In this document: positions 1 through 8,291 of the stretch, in pieces
How the letters are laid out: each line of letters opens with the position of its first letter
Position numbering within the stretch: the stretch's first letter is position 1
Source: Gemmatimonadota bacterium
Lineage (GTDB): Bacteria; Gemmatimonadota; Gemmatimonadetes; Gemmatimonadales; GWC2-71-9
Length of the DNA: 64,000 bases
Assembly (NCBI GenBank): GCA_016713435.1
Contig: JADJPD010000001.1
Location: 372,001 to 436,000, forward strand
Direction: 5' to 3'
Made by a program: the position numbers and the translations under genes
The notes under the pieces: model-generated
What the model was told of the DNA's origin: nothing
Databases searched by the model: none
What the model saw: only the letters and a program-made list of their open reading frames with translations

Positions 1-1616
1 GAGCCGCTCGGCGAGGAGTCCGAGGCAAACAGCCCGATGTCGTCTCGCACGTCGGTGCGATAGGCGGAGGCACTGAGCAGCGCGTTCCCCGCGATGAGGG
101 AGCCGCCCACTTCGTAGGTCACGGCGCGCACCGGCTTGATCGGCGGGTCGTCGCCCAGCGCGAAGGGCAGCGGGCAGGGCTCCGCCTCGTCGGCGCAGGC
201 CAGTTCGATGACCGCGGGCGCGCGGTACGCGGCCCCCACCGAGCCGTAGAGCGTCAGGCCACTCCCCGCGTCCACGCTGACCCCGGCCTTGGGGCTCAGG
301 CGGCTGTAGGAGCTCGTGGTGTCGCGGGTCGCGTCCAGCTGGTTCTCGAATGGGATCCGCACGTAGTCATACCGCGCCCCGGCCGAGAAAGTCACCCGGC
401 CGGTGGTGAGACTCGCCAGGGCGTAGGTGCCCACGTCCCAGGTCGGGCTCTTCACGAAGGTGGTCTGGACCAGCGGCCCGCTGAACTTGCTCGAGTCCGC
501 GAACAGCTCCACCTCGGTGCGCGCCACCGAGCCCTCGGTGCCGACCCGGAGACCCAGGGTGGCTCCACCGACCGACTGGTCCCAGCGGTAGTCCGCCGAG
601 CCGCCGATCACGAGGTTGCGCGACTTGCCCAGGTTGTCGGGATCGTCTTCCTGGTTGACGTTGAACCGCTCGGCACGGTGGCGCCGGCCATAGACGGAGG
701 CGGAGAACTGGCCTCGGGCGGTGCGGCGGTAGCCGCTCACGGCCAGCTGCAGGTTGTTCAGGTCCTCATAGTCGCCCGAGCTCAGGTTGGAATCCGGCTT
801 GGTCCGGAAGACGCTGAGCGGCAGCGAGCCGGCCGTCTCGGCGCGGGCCTTGGCGCCGTAGCCCTGAAAGCGGATCCCCCAGGTCTCGGTCAGCCGGCCG
901 AGGTTGAAGAAGCCGTTGTACTGGTCGGCCTCGGTCAGCTGGCGCCAGCCATCCTCGCGGTTGTACCCGCCGCCGGCATAGTAGCTCCAGCGCCCCTGGC
1001 CCGCCGAGCCCGCCACGCTGGCGTTGCCGCCGAATGTCTTGTAGTTGCCGCCCGACAGCTCCACCTCGCCCCGGGTGGCCCCGCCCCCGCTGTTGGTCAC
1101 GAGGTTGACCGCGCCGCCGAGGGAGTTGCGCCCCAGCAGGCTCGAGGTGCCGGAGAGGAGCTCGATGCGGGTGACGTGCTCCATCGGGAGCAGGTCGAAG
1201 TTCACCTGGGCCGCGTCGGGCTCGTTCTGCCGCACCCCGTCCAGGAACACGGAGATCCCCTGCGGCAGTCCCACCACCGGCGAGGCGTAGAACCCGCGGG
1301 ACGACAGCGAGAGCTTGTAGCTCGCCCCGAGGTCATCGTACGAGGAGATTCCCGCCTGCGTGGTGAGGAAGTCCGACAGCAGGCGGGGTTCGATCGCCTC
1401 GATCTGCGCTCGGCTGATGATGGTGGTCCGGGCCGGGATGCCGGAGCCGATCTTGGGACCGGTCGGGGCGAGGATCGTCCCGACCACCTCGATGGGGGCC
1501 AGCACGATCGCGGTGTCGCGGCGGACGCTGTCAGGCTGCTGCGCGGCGAGGGGAGCCGCCGCGCCGAGCAGCGCCAAGGCGCAGCCGATGCGGGCCGCAC
1601 GGAGAGTTGACGTCAC
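1..1616 (-). CDS. TonB-dependent outer-membrane receptor (C-terminus beyond the window)
   Basis: Outer-membrane active transporter of unknown substrate. The frame starts at a GTG at 1616 with a signal peptide (hydrophobic core ending near APLAAQ), then a plug domain (PIEVVG box, RTTIISRAQIEAI, 'VTRIELLSGTSSLLGRNSLGGAVNLVT', cited in part) and a beta-barrel rich in aromatic-ended strands that runs off the left edge. There is no STN signalling domain between signal peptide and plug, so any regulation through the upstream sigma/anti-sigma pair would not be FecA-like. It lies 42 nt downstream of the anti-sigma-like gene on the same strand, suggesting an operon. The missing C-terminus prevents a substrate guess. 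Confidence 0.9.
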   Translation of the reverse strand, partial: MTSTLRAARIGCALALLGAAAPLAAQQPDSVRRDTAIVLAPIEVVGTILAPTGPKIGSGIPARTTIISRAQIEAIEPRLLSDFLTTQAGISSYDDLGASYKLSLSSRGFYASPVVGLPQGISVFLDGVRQNEPDAAQVNFDLLPMEHVTRIELLSGTSSLLGRNSLGGAVNLVTNSGGGATRGEVELSGGNYKTFGGNASVAGSAGQGRWSYYAGGGYNREDGWRQLTEADQYNGFFNLGRLTETWGIRFQGYGAKARAETAGSLPLSVFRTKPDSNLSSGDYEDLNNLQLAVSGYRRTARGQFSASVYGRRHRAERFNVNQEDDPDNLGKSRNLVIGGSADYRWDQSVGGATLGLRVGTEGSVARTEVELFADSSKFSGPLVQTTFVKSPTWDVGTYALASLTTGRVTFSAGARYDYVRIPFENQLDATRDTTSSYSRLSPKAGVSVDAGSGLTLYGSVGAAYRAPAVIELACADEAEPCPLPFALGDDPPIKPVRAVTYEVGGSLIAGNALLSASAYRTDVRDDIGLFASDSSPSG

Positions 1617-1658
1617 GAGTGAGGGGGGCGAAGGGGTGAGTGGAGGGTGCGCCGCCGG

Positions 1659-2228
1659 TCAGTGGAGGCGCGGAACGGCACCACGGCCATCGGGAACCTC
1701 GAAGACCGTGGCCATGGTGATCAGGTCTGGCGCCACGCCGACGACCAGGAGTGCGTCATCGGACTTGCCGCCACCATCGTAGTCCACACAGCAGAACCGG
1801 CGCGCGGACTCGGCCCGCACCGGGTCGCGCGGCAGTGCCATGCGCCCGGACTGCTCGAACCGGACCGGGTCGCCCGGCGTGAAGCTGCCGCTCCGGTCCC
1901 GGTCCTCGTAGATCCGCAGGCGGGCCACGTCGCGATCCCCGCGGCTGACCACCACCAGACCGTCGTCGGCGTCACCGCCACCGTCGAGGTCGTTGCAGCA
2001 GTGATCGACCGTGGCGAGCCTCCCGTGCGGCACCACCATCCAGAGCAGCAGCGCCGCCACGCCCACCAGCACGCCAAGGAGCACGCGCGCCGCACCGCGC
2101 CGCGCCGGGCCCTGTGGGGCCTCCCCGCGGCGCGCGCGCCCGAGCACCTCGGGCCCCAGCGACGCCCGCGGCTCGAACCGCACCTGGCCCAGGAGGGCCT
2201 CGAGGTCCTCGGGGTCCCGTGCCGTCAT
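1659..2228 (-). CDS. Membrane anti-sigma-like protein with paired CC/DGGG motifs
   Basis: 189 residues. A short cytoplasmic N-terminus (about 1-45, acidic start, basic end) is followed by one membrane helix (about 46-66) and an extracytoplasmic part. That part holds two copies of a motif: CCNDLDGGGDADD and CCVDYDGGGKSDD, each a vicinal cysteine pair followed by an Asp/Gly loop that resembles metal-binding DxDGxG loops. The start ATG overlaps the sigma stop (ATGA, 2225-2228), so the two are translationally coupled. Position and topology suggest the anti-sigma partner of the ECF factor, but no zinc-anti-sigma HxxxCxxC motif is visible. The sensing role of the CC motif is an inference. Confidence 0.7.
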   Translation of the reverse strand: MTARDPEDLEALLGQVRFEPRASLGPEVLGRARRGEAPQGPARRGAARVLLGVLVGVAALLLWMVVPHGRLATVDHCCNDLDGGGDADDGLVVVSRGDRDVARLRIYEDRDRSGSFTPGDPVRFEQSGRMALPRDPVRAESARRFCCVDYDGGGKSDDALLVVGVAPDLITMATVFEVPDGRGAVPRLH

Positions 2229-2779
2229 GGCTCCACCTCCATCACGGCCCGCAGGCGGGAGAGCGCGCGCCACAGCCGCGTCCGCACCGCACTCTCCCGC
2301 AGGCCCAGCACCTCGGCCACGTGCGCCGTGTCGAAGCCGCTGCCGTAGCGCAGGCTGATGACCTCGCGGTCCGCCTCCGACAGTTCGGCTACGGCGGCCA
2401 GCAGCCGCGCCACACGCTCCTCGAACAGCAACCGCTCTTCGGCGGACGGCGCGTCGCAGGCCAGGTCGCGCATCTGGCCAATGGAGACGTGCCGCCGGAT
2501 CCGTGCCCGGCGCAGGTGGTCCCGCACCGTGTTCTTGGCGATCCGGAACAGCCAGGCCTCGGCGGTGCCCTTGGTGGCGTCGAATCGCTCGCCGGCGCGG
2601 AACGCCTTCAGGAAGGTGTCGGCCGTGACGTCTTCCGCGGCATCCGCCGTGGGGAGGTGAAACCGGACATACCGGTAGATCGCCGGCCCGAACTCCTCGT
2701 ACCAGGCCGCGTGGCGCTGGTCGAGGGGGTCGGGAAGCTGACTGGTTTTCGGTCCGGACGAGACGGGCGAGGACGACAT
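2225..2779 (-). CDS. ECF-type RNA polymerase sigma factor
   Basis: 184 residues from the ATG at 2779; a GTG at 2809 would add 10 residues and neither start has a clear ribosome-binding site. Region 2 is visible (FGPAIYRYVRFHL, then EDVTADTFLKAF and AWLFRIAKNTVRDHLRR) and region 4 is a clear helix-turn-helix (LSEADREVISLRYGSGF, AEVLGLRESAVRTRLWRAL). It belongs to the sigma-70 ECF family and should direct polymerase to a small regulon. It is coupled to the anti-sigma-like gene and precedes a TonB-dependent receptor, the usual layout of a cell-surface signalling unit. Confidence 0.92.
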   Translation of the reverse strand: MSSSPVSSGPKTSQLPDPLDQRHAAWYEEFGPAIYRYVRFHLPTADAAEDVTADTFLKAFRAGERFDATKGTAEAWLFRIAKNTVRDHLRRARIRRHVSIGQMRDLACDAPSAEERLLFEERVARLLAAVAELSEADREVISLRYGSGFDTAHVAEVLGLRESAVRTRLWRALSRLRAVMEVEP

Positions 2780-2831
2780 GACAAGAGAGGATACGCGGGG
2801 ATGGGTCACTTGTCACAGGTGAGGGTACCTG

Positions 2832-2856
2832 GGCGCTGGAACCCGAACAAACACCG
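2832..2856. repeat. Fragment of the long dispersed repeat core
   Basis: Fifteen bases after the gcdH stop codon the minus strand reads GGTGTTTGTTCGGGTTCCAG, close to the core GGTGTCCGTTCGGGTCCAGC found inside the long repeats at 12940-13169 and 18376-18607. The terminal arms are absent, so this looks like a decayed remnant. It could be chance similarity; only about 24 nt match. Confidence 0.4.
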
Positions 2857-2871
2857 ACATCGGCAGGCCTC

Positions 2872-4050
2872 CTAGAACGCCGCCAGCCCCGTCACCGCCT
2901 CGCCGAGGATCAGCGAGTGCATGTCGTGCGTCCCCTCGTAGGTGTACACCGACTCGAGGTTGGCCAGGTGCCGCATCGCATGGTACTCGGCCAGGATCCC
3001 GTTGGCGCCGAGCAGCCGGCGCGCCTCGCGGGCGCACTCGCAGGCCATGTCCACGTTGTTCCGCTTGGCCAGCGACACCTGCTGCGGCGTCATGGTGCCC
3101 GCGTCCTTGAGCCGGCCCAGCTGCAGGGCCAGGAGCTGCGCCTTGGTGATCTCGGTCAGCATGTCGGCCAGGCGCACCTGCTGGATCTGGGTCTGCGCGA
3201 TGGGCCGGCCGAACATCACGCGGTTCCTGGCGTATGACAGCGCCTCGTCGTAGCAGGCCATGGCCGCCCCGGTGGCACCCCACGCGATACCGTAGCGTGC
3301 CTGGGTGAGGCACATGAGCGGACTCTTGAGCCCGCCGCTCTTGGGGAGCAGCGCGTCCTTGGGCAGGCGCACGTCCTGCAGGTGCAGCTCGCTGGTGTCC
3401 GAGGCGCGGAGCGAGAGCTTCCCCTTCTGGTCCTTGGCCGTGAAGCCCTTGGTGCCCGTGGGGACGATGAAGCCGCGGACCGACTTCGCGTCGTCCAGCG
3501 CCCCCGTCTTGGCCCACACGATGGCCACCGTCGCCTGCGAGCCGTTGGTGATCCACATCTTGGCGCCGTTCAGCACCCAGCCGTCTGCCGTCTCGCGGGC
3601 GGTGGTGATCATGCCGCCGGGATTGGAGCCGAAGTCCGGCTCCGTGAGCCCGAAGCAGCCGATCTCGGTGCCCGCCGCGAGGCCCGGGAGCCAGCGCCGC
3701 CGCTGCTCCTCCGAGCCGAAGGCGTAGATGGGATACATCACCAGCGCGCCCTGCACCGAGGCGAACGAGCGGATGCCGCTGTCCCCCCGCTCCAGTTCCT
3801 GCATGATGAGGCCGTAGGCCACGTTGTTGAGCCCGGCGCAGCCATACTCCTCCGGGAGGTTGGCGCCGAGGAGGCCGAGCTCCGCCATGCCGGGGATCAG
3901 CTCCCGCGGGAACCGCCCCTCCACGTAGCAGTCGCCGATGATCGGCATGAGGTGCTGGTCCACCCAGCTCCGCACCGTGTCGCGCACGGCGCGCTCCTCC
4001 TCGGAGAGGAGCCCGTCGATGCCGAAGAAGTCCACCCCCGTGAATGCCAT
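2872..4050 (-). CDS. gcdH: Glutaryl-CoA dehydrogenase (acyl-CoA dehydrogenase family)
   Basis: 392 residues, full length for the family. FAD enzyme that oxidatively decarboxylates glutaryl-CoA to crotonyl-CoA in lysine/tryptophan catabolism. Visible: FAD/substrate motif GCFGLTEPDFGSNPGGM, WITNGSQATVAIVWAKT, the RNRVMFGRPIAQTQIQQ segment, and the catalytic-glutamate loop TYEGTHDMHSLILG near the C-terminus, which is the glutaryl-CoA dehydrogenase form rather than the short-chain dehydrogenase form. It stands alone upstream of the sigma factor and downstream of sprT-like gene on the same strand. The specific substrate rests on motif resemblance. Confidence 0.9.
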   Translation of the reverse strand: MAFTGVDFFGIDGLLSEEERAVRDTVRSWVDQHLMPIIGDCYVEGRFPRELIPGMAELGLLGANLPEEYGCAGLNNVAYGLIMQELERGDSGIRSFASVQGALVMYPIYAFGSEEQRRRWLPGLAAGTEIGCFGLTEPDFGSNPGGMITTARETADGWVLNGAKMWITNGSQATVAIVWAKTGALDDAKSVRGFIVPTGTKGFTAKDQKGKLSLRASDTSELHLQDVRLPKDALLPKSGGLKSPLMCLTQARYGIAWGATGAAMACYDEALSYARNRVMFGRPIAQTQIQQVRLADMLTEITKAQLLALQLGRLKDAGTMTPQQVSLAKRNNVDMACECAREARRLLGANGILAEYHAMRHLANLESVYTYEGTHDMHSLILGEAVTGLAAF

Positions 4051-4059
4051 GGAATCCCC

Positions 4060-4794
4060 CTAGACCCGGCGCACGGCGCGCGGCTCGATGCCCACCGCGC
4101 GCGCCTTCTGCCGGAACTCGCTGCCGTGATCCACCGGCCGGCCGGTCTCGGCCTGCCACTGGTGCACCATCTCGTGGAGCAGGGTGTCCGCCACGGCGGG
4201 CCAGCCGTCCCGCCGCAGGTGCGCCCGCGAGATGGCGATGTGCACCGGCTTCCCCGTGGCCCGCTCCAGCCGGAGCTCGCCGAGCCGCCGCTCCATCCGG
4301 CCGGAGAGGCGGATGGTGATCGGCTGCAGCTCGGCGCCGAAGTGGCGGGCGTTGAGCGCGGCGTGGAGCTGGCGGAGCTTCTCGATCACCGGCCGGTCGG
4401 CGGGCCGCACCTTGGGCGGCCCCTTCTTCTCCCGTGGCGCGTAGCGCTCGGCCGGGAAGGCCAGGAACACCTTGCGCGCATCGAGCCGCGAGGCGCGGCG
4501 CATCCCCGGCGTCACGAACCGCACGATGGCCCGCAGCACCTCGTCCGGCGCGTCGGCGTAGCCCTCGTGCACCCGGAACACCCGGCCCGGGGTCCACGAG
4601 ATCATCACCTGCTCGTTCCGGTGCGTGGTGAGCCGCGGGAAGGGCGGCAGGCCGAGGGCGGTGAGCCGGGCCAGCAGCTGCTCGCTGCCGGCACCCCGGG
4701 GGCGCGGGGCGGGCGCCACGGGCGGGGGCGCGGGGCGCGCCGGTGCCGGCGCGGGCGCGCCGATGAGGTCAGCGAACAGGCTGAGCTGCAGCAC
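4060..4794 (-). CDS. SprT-like zinc metalloprotease domain protein
   Basis: 244 residues. After a Pro/Ala-rich N-terminal stretch (about 12-35) the C-terminal half carries a SprT-like fold: HFGAELQPITIRLSGRM, then the zinc site LLHEMVHQWQ (HExxH) and a downstream HGSEFRQ that likely gives the third ligand. The family includes Spartan-type DNA-protein crosslink proteases and uncharacterised bacterial SprT proteins. Start is a GTG that overlaps the metallophosphoesterase end by 26 nt, so the two are probably one transcript. The role here is unknown. Confidence 0.8.
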   Translation of the reverse strand: MLQLSLFADLIGAPAPAPARPAPPPVAPAPRPRGAGSEQLLARLTALGLPPFPRLTTHRNEQVMISWTPGRVFRVHEGYADAPDEVLRAIVRFVTPGMRRASRLDARKVFLAFPAERYAPREKKGPPKVRPADRPVIEKLRQLHAALNARHFGAELQPITIRLSGRMERRLGELRLERATGKPVHIAISRAHLRRDGWPAVADTLLHEMVHQWQAETGRPVDHGSEFRQKARAVGIEPRAVRRV

Positions 4795-5617
4795 TCCTCG
4801 TCCTCGCGTACGCAGCCGTGTCGCCCGGGCGGAAGGTGGCCCGGTCCTTGTCGTAGAGCTGGTGCTCCACCACGATGCGGTCGCCCGTGATCCGGAGCAG
4901 GTTGAAGGCTGACACCCGCCCGCCCCGCGTGCGGATGCAATGGGTGCCCGCGGTGCTCACCACCACCCGGCCGGCGAGCTGGCCGCTGCCCTCGGTGTGG
5001 TCGTGTCCGCAGCAGACCAGGTCGGCGCCGCTCTCCACCAGGCGCCGCTGCGCCTGCCGCGGCCGCGCCAGCCCCCACCGATGCGACACCACGCCGGGCA
5101 GCACGTTGTGGTGCAGCACCGCGACCCGCACCTTGTGCGCCGGGGCCGCGGCGAAGAGCCGCGTCACCCGCGCCACCTCGCTCGCCGGGAGGTCCCCCTT
5201 CACCGAGCAGTCGTTCGGGTTGCCGGTCAGCGAGCCCCAGGAGAGCCCGTTGGCCGAGAGCATCCCGGCGATGATCACGTCGTCCAGCTCCAGCACCGGC
5301 GTCAGGTCCTCGCCGAAGTAGCGCCGCCACTTGCCGTACATCACCCGCGTGCCGAGGAGGCCGAGCGGGCTCCGCCACCACTGCACGTCGTGGTTGCCGG
5401 GCACCAGGTGCACCGGCGCGTGCTGGCGGAGCCCGTCGAGGTAGCGCATGGCCGCCTGCAGCTCCCCGTGGCGGGCGCGCAGCGACACGTCCCCCGAGAC
5501 GATGATGGCGTCCAGGTCCAGCGTCGGGAGGAAGCGCTCGAGCGCCACCAGCTGCGGCAGGTCGGCGCGCCCCCCGAAGTGAATGTCCGAGATGTGGGCG
5601 AGGCGCGTCTCGCTCAC
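4769..5617 (-). CDS. Calcineurin-like metallophosphoesterase
   Basis: 282 residues. All hallmark motifs of the dinuclear-metal phosphoesterase fold are present in order: DIHFGG near the start, VSGDVS, PGNHD, VLHHNV and CGHDHTEG. Such enzymes cleave phosphodiesters or monoesters, including cyclic nucleotides; the substrate here cannot be read from sequence. I chose the GTG at 5617 because it overlaps the stop of the upstream DUF4139 gene as GTGA, a coupling seen across this window. The C-terminal tail (FRPGDTAAYARTR) is not conserved. Confidence 0.9.
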   Translation of the reverse strand: MSETRLAHISDIHFGGRADLPQLVALERFLPTLDLDAIIVSGDVSLRARHGELQAAMRYLDGLRQHAPVHLVPGNHDVQWWRSPLGLLGTRVMYGKWRRYFGEDLTPVLELDDVIIAGMLSANGLSWGSLTGNPNDCSVKGDLPASEVARVTRLFAAAPAHKVRVAVLHHNVLPGVVSHRWGLARPRQAQRRLVESGADLVCCGHDHTEGSGQLAGRVVVSTAGTHCIRTRGGRVSAFNLLRITGDRIVVEHQLYDKDRATFRPGDTAAYARTRSAAAQPVR

Positions 5618-7002
5618 CACACCACCCGGACGCGGTAGGTGAGCTTCGCCTCGCCCTTGGCCGGCACCGTGACCCGGAAGCGGGTGCGGGTGGAGCTCAG
5701 CTTCTCGGCGCGGGTGCTGCTCGAGAGGATGGACCACTCACCGCCCCGCTGCTCCAGCACGTCCACCGTCACCGGCTCCTCGCCGGCGTTGGTGAGGGTC
5801 ACGCGGTAGTCGGCGGTGGCCACGGTGCGGCGGCGGCCGCCGGTGGTGTCGCGGCTGGTGACGTAGCTGGTCTGCACCCGCTTGGCCGTGAGGTCGAAGG
5901 CGGTGCCCACGTCGAGCTTGAGGTCCTCGCCGGCCGGGCTGTGGTCGATGGCCGACTCGCCGATGAGCTGCAGCCGCCCGGCGCTGTCGGGCTGGAAGAG
6001 GCGCACCACGCCGCCGGGGAGCGGGCGCTCGCCGAGCGGGGTCTGGCGGGCGCGGGTGACGGTGTAGGTGACGTTGACCGGCACTTCCTCTTCATCACCA
6101 TACTGCGGCAGCCCGCCCCACCACGGGATGTTGCCGCGCACCTCGAAGGCCTTCGCCACTGGCGCGCTGGCCGGCTCGAAGAGCCCCACCGTGGTGACGA
6201 TGCCCGGCTCGATGGCATGGCGGCCCGGCAGGGTGTAGAGATGGAACTCGCCCACCTTCTCCTGGCTCGGCATCGGCTGTCGCGCCTGCATGGGGGCGGC
6301 GGCACTCACCCGCATCGCCTGTTCCCGCATCTCGTAGGTGTTGGTGACCCGGTTCACCTGCCCCGCCAGCAGCTGCAGCTCCGCGTTGGCCACGCGGAGC
6401 TGGCCGCCGTTGACCACCGCCGTGCCGCTGATGCGGGCCGTGGTGGCCTTCGGGTCGAGCACCGCCTGGTAGCTCGCCGACCAGCCGCCCCCCTCGGTGA
6501 AGTACCCGAGCCGGAGCGAGCGGCGGGCCTGCGCGCTCTGCGCGGAGAAATTGAAGCTGGGATCGATGGTGACGAGCTCGGCGGGGAACTGCGGCGTGCC
6601 GGGCATCGAGAACGTGATGGTGCCGTCCGGCATCCGGTAGCGGCCGGGGGCCACGCCGAGCACCTCGGCCACCACGGAGTCCTTGCCGTTCCGGAAGGTG
6701 AGCTTGCGGCCCACCGCGCGGCGAAGCGCCGAGTCGAAGTCGGTGCCCACGTCGTAGCGGCCGGCGGTCACCTGCACGTCGGCGTCGAGGGCAAAGATGG
6801 AGCCGGGGTCCACGTAGCCGAGGGGCACGCTGTACTGGCCGTCGCCCCGCTTCACCTCGAGGGGGAACTCGCGGCGCACCAGCACGCGGCCGTCGTTGTA
6901 GAGCGTGAGGCTCGCCTGGGCCTCGGCGGCACCGGCGGCGGCGGTCACGAGGGCCGCGGTGGCCGCGAGGGCGCGGCGGGTCCTGCGCGTCGGATCGGGC
7001 AT
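5614..7002 (-). CDS. DUF4139 domain secreted protein
   Basis: 462 residues with a Sec signal peptide (basic start RRTRRALAATAAL, then AEAQA) and a beta-rich body typical of DUF4139 proteins: LTLYNDGRVLVRREFPLEVKRG at the start, LRLGYFTEGGGWSASYQAVL in the middle, and a C-terminal part with VTLTNAGEEPVTVDVLEQ. Family members are mostly exported and of unknown function. It is coupled to the downstream phosphoesterase and follows a small zinc-ribbon membrane protein with a 4-nt gap. Confidence 0.75.
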   Translation of the reverse strand: MPDPTRRTRRALAATAALVTAAAGAAEAQASLTLYNDGRVLVRREFPLEVKRGDGQYSVPLGYVDPGSIFALDADVQVTAGRYDVGTDFDSALRRAVGRKLTFRNGKDSVVAEVLGVAPGRYRMPDGTITFSMPGTPQFPAELVTIDPSFNFSAQSAQARRSLRLGYFTEGGGWSASYQAVLDPKATTARISGTAVVNGGQLRVANAELQLLAGQVNRVTNTYEMREQAMRVSAAAPMQARQPMPSQEKVGEFHLYTLPGRHAIEPGIVTTVGLFEPASAPVAKAFEVRGNIPWWGGLPQYGDEEEVPVNVTYTVTRARQTPLGERPLPGGVVRLFQPDSAGRLQLIGESAIDHSPAGEDLKLDVGTAFDLTAKRVQTSYVTSRDTTGGRRRTVATADYRVTLTNAGEEPVTVDVLEQRGGEWSILSSSTRAEKLSSTRTRFRVTVPAKGEAKLTYRVRVVW

Positions 7003-7006
7003 TGTC

Positions 7007-7300
7007 TCACTCCGGAAGCATGTCCATCGCCACCCTCCGCACCACCTTCCGCACCACGATGAAGGTCACCAGGACCGCGATCATGCCGTACACCCGCGCG
7101 AGCGGGAGCGGAGGGACGCGGAGGATGACGTAGAGGGCAACCAGCAGCGTGGCCGGGAGGGAGATGCGGCGGGCCAGCCGACTTGCACGTCCCGCGCGCT
7201 CGGCCTCGCAGGCCGGGCAGCGGGCGCCCCAGGCGAGACCCGCGACGCGGGTCCCGCACCGGGCACAGGGGACCTCAGGCCACCCGCTTGGCGACAGCAT
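7007..7300 (-). CDS. Small zinc-ribbon membrane protein
   Basis: 97 residues, not recognised. The N-terminus has two CxxC pairs (CARCGT and CPACEA), likely one zinc ribbon, followed by two hydrophobic stretches (LPATLLVALYVILRV and YGMIAVLVTFIVVRKVV). It starts inside the end of the isocitrate dehydrogenase gene (26 nt overlap) and ends 4 nt before the DUF4139 start, so it is part of the same run of minus-strand genes. A later start is possible. Confidence 0.55.
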   Translation of the reverse strand: MLSPSGWPEVPCARCGTRVAGLAWGARCPACEAERAGRASRLARRISLPATLLVALYVILRVPPLPLARVYGMIAVLVTFIVVRKVVRRVAMDMLPE

Positions 7301-8291
7301 CCCCGAACTCGCGGGTCGAGGCCGTGCCGCCCAGGTCCCGGGTCCGGAGGTTGTCCTCGACGATGACCTTCTCGATGGCCGAGCGGATCTTGTTGCCGCG
7401 CTCCACCTCGCCCAGGTGGTCCAGCATCATGGCGGCGGCGAGCATCTGGGCCGACGGGTTGGCGATGCCCTTGCCCGCGATGTCGGGCGCGGTGCCGTGC
7501 ACCGCTTCGAAGATCGAGCCCTGGGTGCCGATGTTGGCGCCGGGCGCCAGGCCCAAGCCGCCGACCAGGCCCGAGACCTCGTCGCTCAGGATGTCGCCGA
7601 ACATGTTGGTGGTCACCATCACGTCGAACTGCTCCGGCTTGAGCACCAGCTGCATGGCGCAGTTGTCCACGATCATGTCGTTGGACTGCACCCGCCCCTC
7701 GTACTCCTTGGCGATCCGCTTGCCCACTTCCAGGAACAGGCCGCTCACCATCTTCAGGATGTTGGCCTTGTGGACGATCGTGACCTTCTTCCGGTTGTGC
7801 CGGATGGCGTACTCGAAGGCATAGCGGATGATCCGCTCGCACCCCGAGCGCGTCACGATGGCGGTCGACTCCCCCACCGCCCGCGGGTCCCCCCCGATGG
7901 CGATGAAGTGCTCGACGCCCACGTACAGGCCCTCGAGGTTCTCCCGCACCAGCACGATGTCCACGTTGCTGAAGCGCCCGCCGGGCACGAAGGACCGCGC
8001 CGGCCGGATGTTGGCGAAGAGCTCGAACTCCTTGCGGAGCTGCACGTTCACCGAGCGGAAGCCGGTCCCCACCGGCGTGGTGAGCGGGCCCTTGAGGGCC
8101 AGCTTCCGGTGCCGGATGCTCTCGATGGTGGCGTCGGGCAGCGGGGTGCCGGTGGCGTCCACCGCGGCCACGCCGGCCAGCTGCTCGTCCCAGTCGAAGG
8201 CGAGGCCCGTGGCCTCGAGCACCTTCACGGTCTCGGCGGTGATCTCGGGCCCGATGCCGTCGCCCGGGATCAGCGTCACGTGATACGTCAT
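7275..8291 (-). CDS. Isocitrate dehydrogenase, NAD-type (IDH/IMDH family)
   Basis: 338 residues. Beta-decarboxylating dehydrogenase of the TCA cycle. N-terminus ITLIPGDGIGPEI-like (TLIPGDGIGPEIT), substrate loop FRSVNVQLRKEFELFANIRP with the S-x-N-x-x-x-R pattern of isocitrate rather than isopropylmalate enzymes, RENLEGLYVGVEH, and cofactor region FEAVHGTAPDIAGKGIANPS. The short length and RENxEGxY motif match the homotetrameric NAD-dependent group. It overlaps the upstream lipoprotein stop as ATGA. Homoisocitrate or tartrate activity cannot be excluded. Confidence 0.85.
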   Translation of the reverse strand: MTYHVTLIPGDGIGPEITAETVKVLEATGLAFDWDEQLAGVAAVDATGTPLPDATIESIRHRKLALKGPLTTPVGTGFRSVNVQLRKEFELFANIRPARSFVPGGRFSNVDIVLVRENLEGLYVGVEHFIAIGGDPRAVGESTAIVTRSGCERIIRYAFEYAIRHNRKKVTIVHKANILKMVSGLFLEVGKRIAKEYEGRVQSNDMIVDNCAMQLVLKPEQFDVMVTTNMFGDILSDEVSGLVGGLGLAPGANIGTQGSIFEAVHGTAPDIAGKGIANPSAQMLAAAMMLDHLGEVERGNKIRSAIEKVIVEDNLRTRDLGGTASTREFGDAVAKRVA

